A stretch of 11,041 nucleotides of DNA. Origin: Deltaproteobacteria bacterium. Lineage in GTDB: Bacteria; Desulfobacterota; Syntrophia; Syntrophales; JAAYKM01. The translations under genes were made by a program, and so were the position numbers. Under the pieces are notes generated by a model. That model was not told the DNA's origin. It ran no database searches and saw only the letters and a program-made list of their open reading frames with translations. The stretch is from assembly GCA_019136935.1 (NCBI GenBank), contig JAGVTI010000048.1:1-11041 (forward strand), read 5' to 3'. Below are positions 6,820 through 11,041 of the stretch, one piece after another (the stretch's first letter is position 1; the number at the start of each line of letters is the position of its first letter).

Positions 6820-7785
6820 ATGAAGGCTCGGCGTATCGTTTTTTTGTTGGGACTTTTTACTCTGTTCCTTATTTGTTTTACGCCAATTGACAGCTTTTCA
6901 TCAGAGACATACCGGATAAGGAAAGGGGACACCCTTTCAGGCATCTCACAAAGATACCAGGTTTCCGTGCAGTCCCTGAAAAAAGCCAATCATCTCAAAA
7001 GCAACGCTCTCCGTCTCAACCAGGTTCTGATCATCCCCGCGAAGCAAGATAAAAAACAGGATAAATCCTGTCGTATTTCCAAACCGAAAGCATCCAAAAG
7101 CGCGACCTACGTCGTCCGTAAAGGCGACTCATTCGTCAAAATCGCCAAGAAGACAGGAGTTTCCGTATCCGACCTGAAGGCGATCAACCGTGTCAAAAGC
7201 ACCCGGCTTCGCCCGGGACAGAAGCTGGCCCTTTCCTATCCGCAACCCGTCAAACCGCCGCAGGAGGTATCGGAAGCGGAACATTTCAACCTGGACGACC
7301 TGGAAGAGATCGAAAACCCGGCCGATGATCCGGAGACCGATCTGACCGGGGAAGGGGAAGAACCCGCGCCCCGTTTCTTAGGCAAATGGGATGATTCGAA
7401 GGAACGGGATCTCCTGGTTAAAATCTCGAAGGGGTTTCTCGGCGCGCCCTACCGCTTCGGCGGCGTTTCCCTGAAAGGCCTGGACTGTTCGGCCTTTGTA
7501 AAGCGGATTTATTCTATTTTCGACATCAATCTTCCCAGAACCGCCCGTGAACAGGCCCGGGTGGGACAGAAAGTTTCCCGGGAGCAGCTGGCCGTGGGAG
7601 ACCTGGTTTTCTTCAATACACGCCGCTACATCAGCCACGTCGGCATCTATATCGGCAACGATCAGTTTGTCCATGCGGCCGCCGGCCGGCACCGGGAAGT
7701 CAGAATCGACAATCTTAACGCACCTTATTACAACAAGCGTTTTATCAAGGCCGTTCGTTTGAAGGAACTGGAGGATAAGCTATAA
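6820..7785 (+). CDS. Secreted peptidoglycan hydrolase with two LysM repeats and an NlpC/P60 domain
   Basis: This is probably an endopeptidase that cuts peptide stems of peptidoglycan in the periplasm, anchored to glycan by its LysM modules. Seen: a basic start and hydrophobic core (residues 1-28) form a signal peptide without a good lipobox. LysM 1 spans about 30-73 (YRIRKGDTLSGISQRYQVSV) and LysM 2 about 96-140 (YVVRKGDSFVKIAKKTGVSV), each followed by a Pro- or Lys-rich linker. An acidic linker (150-185) leads into NlpC/P60 at about 195-315, with catalytic C223 in LDCSAFV, H273 in ISHVGIYIG and H285 in FVHAA, so the catalytic triad is complete. The ATG has an ideal AGGAGG site six bases upstream. 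The closest functional comparison is the Spr/MepS and LytF/CwlS type of DL- or DD-endopeptidase; which bond it cuts cannot be told. The downstream deacetylase gene is translationally coupled by a 4-nt overlap. Confidence 0.93.
   Translation: MKARRIVFLLGLFTLFLICFTPIDSFSSETYRIRKGDTLSGISQRYQVSVQSLKKANHLKSNALRLNQVLIIPAKQDKKQDKSCRISKPKASKSATYVVRKGDSFVKIAKKTGVSVSDLKAINRVKSTRLRPGQKLALSYPQPVKPPQEVSEAEHFNLDDLEEIENPADDPETDLTGEGEEPAPRFLGKWDDSKERDLLVKISKGFLGAPYRFGGVSLKGLDCSAFVKRIYSIFDINLPRTAREQARVGQKVSREQLAVGDLVFFNTRRYISHVGIYIGNDQFVHAAAGRHREVRIDNLNAPYYNKRFIKAVRLKELEDKL
7770..7785 (+). promoter_or_regulatory. Ribosome binding site and ATAA stop-start overlap
   Basis: GGAGG at 7770-7774, inside the last codons of the NlpC/P60 gene, is followed after seven bases by ATA (7782-7784), which shares bases with the upstream TAA stop (7783-7785). 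The geometry is that of a standard translational-coupling ATGA overlap, except that the G is an A. This site decides the start chosen for the deacetylase. Confidence 0.6.
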
Positions 7786-8777
7786 AACGGCTTCTCCCCC
7801 TCCTATTTCTCTTTTGTTCCCTCCTGTTGTCGCTTCCCCAAGGCGTTTTTTCCGCCGGGGGCTCCATCGCGCGTTACCAGGCTGTCTTTCAACCGTTTCT
7901 GCTCGACGGGCATACCCTGATCGCCTTCCGCACTTTCGAACGGAACGGCGCGGCTAAAATCCTGGCGATCGATCCAGACACGCTGGAAACGAGCGAGATG
8001 GCGGCCGGCCGGATCGATTTCAAGGCCCCTGTCGAAGAAAGTTCGCTGAGCGCTACCCCCTTTCACAAGGCTCTGTCAAGGCATACGGCCCTTCCCTGCC
8101 CCTTGCAGAATGACGGCTTGACCGAATCGGACACGTCCGTTTGCGGCTCTTTTCTGACCGTCGATTTGTGCCCTTCCGTGATGCCCTTCGAAAAAAGACT
8201 CTTTGAAGGGTTGATCGATTTATGGAGGGACCGCGGGGAACCCGCCCCGGTCGGCCTCGCCGTCACCGGAGTCTGGGCCGACCGGCACGAGGAGGAACTC
8301 CAGTGGCTCATCGGGCAGGTGCGGGAACGCAAGCTTCGGATAACCTGGATAAACCATTCCTACAACCATCCCTACGACCGGGACAAAGCCCTGGACGAAA
8401 CCTTTCTCCTGACGCCGGGTACGAATTTCGAGGAAGAGATTCTCTCCACGGAAATCCTGCTTCTCGAACACGATCTTGTCCCATCCGTCTTTTTCCGCTT
8501 TCCGGGACTCGTCTCGAACTGCGACCTGATCCGGCGGCTGAAGGCCCTCTCCCTCATTCCCGTGGGCAGCCGGGCCTGGCTTGCCAAGGGCGAGACGCCC
8601 GTGGAAGGAAGCATCATCCTCGTTCACGGAAACGGTAACGAACCTGCGGGGATCGACATGCTGCTGGACCTTTTCCACACCCAAAAGGACGCGTTCACCC
8701 GGGGCGGGTTGACGCTTCTGCCTCTGAATGCTGCTTTGGCCGTGCCCCTGAAGACGGCGGCCTCAGGCAGTAATTGA
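7782..8777 (+). CDS. Exported polysaccharide-deacetylase-family protein, apparent ATA start
   Basis: This looks like a divergent NodB-homology (carbohydrate esterase 4-like) protein acting in the periplasm on a glycan. Read from the ATA at 7782, it has 331 residues. It begins with a basic MKRLL n-region, a leucine-rich core and a cleavable VFSAGG-like end near residue 25, a classic signal peptide. NodB landmarks follow: FLTVDLCPS (D128, motif 1), NHSYNHP (H192 and H196, motif 2), FFRFPG (R239, P241, motif 3), SRAWL (motif 4 position) and SIILVHGNGNE (H282, motif 5). Motif 1 has one Asp followed by Leu rather than the usual Asp-Asp pair, so one expected metal ligand is missing. Residues 30-115 are not recognised. 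The start is odd: GGAGG (7770-7774) sits seven bases before ATA, which overlaps the NlpC/P60 stop. The first conventional start, TTG at 7827, lacks a ribosome binding site and would discard most of the signal peptide. Family fairly sure, substrate unknown. Confidence 0.75.
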   Translation: MKRLLPLLFLFCSLLLSLPQGVFSAGGSIARYQAVFQPFLLDGHTLIAFRTFERNGAAKILAIDPDTLETSEMAAGRIDFKAPVEESSLSATPFHKALSRHTALPCPLQNDGLTESDTSVCGSFLTVDLCPSVMPFEKRLFEGLIDLWRDRGEPAPVGLAVTGVWADRHEEELQWLIGQVRERKLRITWINHSYNHPYDRDKALDETFLLTPGTNFEEEILSTEILLLEHDLVPSVFFRFPGLVSNCDLIRRLKALSLIPVGSRAWLAKGETPVEGSIILVHGNGNEPAGIDMLLDLFHTQKDAFTRGGLTLLPLNAALAVPLKTAASGSN

Positions 8778-8782
8778 TTTTT

Positions 8783-8813
8783 TTGATTGATTTATTCCGC
8801 GCCATTTTATAGT
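8783..8813 (+). promoter_or_regulatory. Candidate promoter of acn-icd
   Basis: TATAGT at 8808-8813 matches the -10 consensus at five of six positions. Two overlapping TTGATT hexamers (8783-8788 and 8787-8792) offer -35 elements at spacings of 19 and 15 bases, both off the optimum. A third TTGATT overlaps the deacetylase stop codon. The region is AT-rich compared with its surroundings. No terminator hairpin is visible between the deacetylase and acn, so read-through is possible. Confidence 0.4.
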
Positions 8814-8901
8814 GTTCCTAGCTTCAATCCACGATTTGCCTTTTCTGCAAGATAATTTCCAACAGGCATGCAGATCGTCGTACCAGGGGAGATGAATCGC
8901 C

Positions 8902-10836
8902 ATGGGCAAAACCTTGACCGAAAAAATATTGGAAAAGCACCTCGCAGGAGGGACTTACGTTCCGGGAGAAGAAATCGCCATCCGGATCGATCAAACCCTG
9001 ACGCAGGACGCGACGGGGACGATGGCCTACCTGCAGTTCGAGTCCATGAATATTCCACGCGTCAAAACGGAACTCTCCGTCAGCTACATCGACCACAACA
9101 CCGTTCAGATCGGCTTCGAAAACGCAGACGATCACCGCTACCTCCGGTCGGCGGCCCGGAAGTTCGGGGTTTACCTTTCCCGGGCGGGTAACGGCATCTG
9201 CCATCAGGTGCACCTGGAGCGTTTCGGGAAACCCGGAAAAACCCTGATCGGCTCCGACAGCCATACCCCGACGGGTGGCGCCCTCGGCATGATCGCCATC
9301 GGCGCGGGCGGACTGGACGTCGCGCTGGCCATGGCGGGAGAACCCTTTTATCTCACCTGCCCCCGGGTCATCCGGATCAACCTGGAGGGAAAACTGCCTC
9401 CCTGGGTCTCCGCCAAGGATATCATCCTGAAAGTGCTGGAGATTTTCTCCACGAAAGGGAACGTCGGCTGCATCTTCGAGTACGGCGGAAACGCCCTGGC
9501 GCACCTGACGGTGCCGGAGCGGGCAACGATCACCAACATGGGCGCCGAATGCGGCGTCACGACGTCGCTCTTCCCCAGCGACGACATGACCCGGACATTC
9601 CTGGAAGCCCAGGGACGGGCCGGGGACTGGACACCGCTTGCGGCCGATGTTGATGCCGTTTACGACAAAACGGTCACGATCCACTTAAACGACCTGGTCC
9701 CCCAGACGGCCAAGCCACACAGCCCCGACCAGATCGCCACGGTCAGGGAAATGGAGAACATTCCCGTCGACCAGGTCTGCCTGGGAAGCTGTACCAACTC
9801 CTCCTACAAGGACCTCGTCACGGTCGCGAAAATCCTCAAGGGGAAAGTCGTCCATCCCCGGGTGAGTTTCATCATCGCCCCCGGCTCCCGCCAGGTCCTC
9901 GAAAACCTGTCCCGTGACGGCTACCTGACGGATCTCTTGGCCTCCGGCGCGAGACTGATGGAAAATGCCTGCGGGTTCTGCATCGGCAACAGCCAGAGCC
10001 CCCAGAGCGCGGGGGTCTCGCTTAGAACCTCGAACCGTAACTTTCTCGCCCGCTCGGGCACGAAAGACGCCCAGGTTTATCTCGTCAGCCCCGAAACGGC
10101 GGCGGCGGCGGTCATCACGGGAACCTTCACCGATCCGCGGGATCTGAATATGCCCTACCCCGAGGTCACCATGCCGGAACGCTTCCATATCGACGACGGC
10201 ATGATCATTCCGCCGGCACCGGAGGCGGAAGGGGCGGCTGCGGAAATCCTCCGGGGTCCGAACATCGGCGCACCGCCGAAAAACGAGGGGCTTCCCGCCG
10301 CCATCCGGGGCCAGGTGACCCTCAAAGTCGGCGACAAGATCACAACCGACCACATCATCCCCGCCGGAGACCGGATGAAGTACCGCTCCAACATCCCCCG
10401 GTACGCCGATTTCGTCTTCGAAACCGTCGACGCGGCCTTCGCGAAACGCGCCGCCGAAATCCGGGACAGGGGCGAACACAACCTTATCGTGGCGGGTCTC
10501 TCCTACGGCCAGGGATCGTCGCGGGAACACGCGGCTATCTGCCCCATGTACCTCGGGGTGAAGGCCGTGATCGCCAAGTCGTTCGAGCGCATCCATACGG
10601 CGAATCTCATCAATTTCGGCATTCTCCCGCTCACCTTCCGGAACGAAGCGGATTACGACCGGATCGACCAGGGAGACACCCTGGAAATTCCCGATATCCG
10701 GGAAATCATCACCGGCAGCCGTCCGCTCATCGTCAAGGATATCACCAAGGGCCTGGAATTCGAGGCCGTTTACGATCTGTCGGAACGGCAGAAGGCCATG
10801 ATCCTCGCCGGGGGTGCCCTGAACCTGCGTTCCTAG
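8902..10836 (+). CDS. acn: Aconitate hydratase, compact single-chain type
   Basis: Aconitase isomerises citrate to isocitrate through cis-aconitate, using a labile [4Fe-4S] cluster in the cytosol. Seen: SDSHTPTGGALGMIAIG (118-134); the three cluster cysteines at C297 (LGSCTNSS) and C357/C360 (NACGFCIGNSQ); then a linker into the swivel domain with KITTDHIIPAG (479-489) and the active-site loop SYGQGSSREHAA (534-545), which carries S540 and R541. All expected active-site elements are present. At 644 residues it is much shorter than AcnA or AcnB (about 850-900) and matches the compact class known as Aquifex-type putative aconitase, close in architecture to fused isopropylmalate isomerase subunits. 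The neighbouring isocitrate dehydrogenase gene 48 bp downstream supports aconitase over isopropylmalate or homoaconitate isomerase. The ATG follows AGGGGAG (8885-8891) at a rather long ten-base spacing; an ATG at 8892 is out of frame. Confidence 0.92.
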   Translation: MGKTLTEKILEKHLAGGTYVPGEEIAIRIDQTLTQDATGTMAYLQFESMNIPRVKTELSVSYIDHNTVQIGFENADDHRYLRSAARKFGVYLSRAGNGICHQVHLERFGKPGKTLIGSDSHTPTGGALGMIAIGAGGLDVALAMAGEPFYLTCPRVIRINLEGKLPPWVSAKDIILKVLEIFSTKGNVGCIFEYGGNALAHLTVPERATITNMGAECGVTTSLFPSDDMTRTFLEAQGRAGDWTPLAADVDAVYDKTVTIHLNDLVPQTAKPHSPDQIATVREMENIPVDQVCLGSCTNSSYKDLVTVAKILKGKVVHPRVSFIIAPGSRQVLENLSRDGYLTDLLASGARLMENACGFCIGNSQSPQSAGVSLRTSNRNFLARSGTKDAQVYLVSPETAAAAVITGTFTDPRDLNMPYPEVTMPERFHIDDGMIIPPAPEAEGAAAEILRGPNIGAPPKNEGLPAAIRGQVTLKVGDKITTDHIIPAGDRMKYRSNIPRYADFVFETVDAAFAKRAAEIRDRGEHNLIVAGLSYGQGSSREHAAICPMYLGVKAVIAKSFERIHTANLINFGILPLTFRNEADYDRIDQGDTLEIPDIREIITGSRPLIVKDITKGLEFEAVYDLSERQKAMILAGGALNLRS

Positions 10837-10884
10837 AGAGGGTTCAATTGTTAAAGTAATACATGATCAGGAGATCGACAACAT

Positions 10885-11041
10885 ATGGAGAAGATTAAGG
10901 TTAAAACCACACTGGTGGAAATGGACGGGGACGAAATGACCCGGATCATGTGGAAAATCGTCAAGGAAAAACTGATCTTTCCCTATCTCGACATTCCCCT
11001 GGAATACTACGACCTTCACGTCAAATACCGCGACGACACGA
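10885..11041 (+). CDS. icd: NADP-dependent isocitrate dehydrogenase, dimeric eukaryote-like type, N-terminal fragment
   Basis: Only the first 52 codons are present; the gene runs off the right edge. The enzyme oxidatively decarboxylates isocitrate to 2-oxoglutarate, the step after aconitase. The start of the protein contains [13 protein letters not shown] (residues 11-23), [11 protein letters not shown] (27-37) and [12 protein letters not shown] (41-52). These match the N-terminus of the homodimeric subfamily II NADP enzymes, such as human IDH1 with its VEMQGDEMTRI and KEKLIFPY segments, and not the E. coli Icd type. The ATG at 10885 has AGGAG (10869-10873) eleven bases upstream, a long spacing; the ATG at 10863 is out of frame. 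It follows acn by 48 bp with no terminator hairpin, so the two are probably one operon. Cofactor preference is inferred from the family because the determining residues lie outside the window. Confidence 0.92.
   Translation, partial: MEKIKVKTTLVEMDGDEMTRIMWKIVKEKLIFPYLDIPLEYYDLHVKYRDDT

Noticed and set aside
7827..7829. TTG as the start of the deacetylase
   Set aside because: No Shine-Dalgarno upstream, and it would cut the signal peptide in half; ATA at 7782 with GGAGG fits better, although TTG remains the first conventional start codon.
9685..10596. 303-codon open frame on the minus strand (with a neighbour at 8824-9684)
   Set aside because: Antisense to acn across its cluster cysteines and swivel domain; composition rich in Gly, Asp, Val and Arg, typical of a shadow frame.

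Overview
The window looks like chromosomal DNA of a GC-rich anaerobic or facultative bacterium, most likely of the former Deltaproteobacteria (Desulfobacterota, perhaps a Syntrophales-like lineage). This is an inference from gene content: a COG2509-like flavoprotein, a compact single-chain aconitase beside a eukaryote-type NADP isocitrate dehydrogenase, RecB, and LysM/NlpC wall enzymes. No rRNA, 16S or phylogenetic marker is present to settle it. I see no mobile element, CRISPR array, tRNA or phage gene. Nearly all the DNA is conserved housekeeping sequence.

Layout: (1) 1-249, minus strand: the N-terminal 83 codons of an FAD-dependent dehydrogenase running off the left edge, with a good promoter at 438-466. 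(2) 250-830: a stretch without a convincing gene, holding the divergent control regions of the flavoprotein and metF. (3) 831-5490, plus strand: metF (methylenetetrahydrofolate reductase), then 37 bp later recB (helicase-nuclease subunit of exonuclease V), with no recC or recD in view. (4) 5491-5625: a short convergent spacer with a branched palindrome that may act as a terminator. (5) 5626-6555, minus strand: mtgA, a membrane-anchored peptidoglycan glycosyltransferase. (6) 6556-6819: a divergent control region with two facing promoters and a perfect 6-bp hairpin between them. (7) 6820-8777, plus strand: a secreted two-LysM NlpC/P60 peptidoglycan hydrolase followed, with a 4-nt overlap, by an exported polysaccharide-deacetylase-family protein. 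(8) 8902-11041, plus strand: acn (aconitase) and the start of icd (isocitrate dehydrogenase), consecutive TCA-cycle steps.

The genes group by function. mtgA, the NlpC/P60 gene and the deacetylase form an envelope block covering glycan-strand synthesis, peptide-stem cleavage and glycan modification. acn and icd convert citrate through isocitrate to 2-oxoglutarate. metF and recB are functionally unrelated but probably co-transcribed.

The most unusual signal is the start of the deacetylase gene. The reading frame encodes a textbook signal peptide only if translation begins at an ATA codon, which is ideally spaced from a GGAGG ribosome binding site and overlaps the upstream stop codon. The usual ATGA stop-start overlap reads ATAA here. 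The only conventional start downstream (TTG at 7827) has no ribosome binding site and would remove the signal peptide. I found no wholly new multi-gene system.
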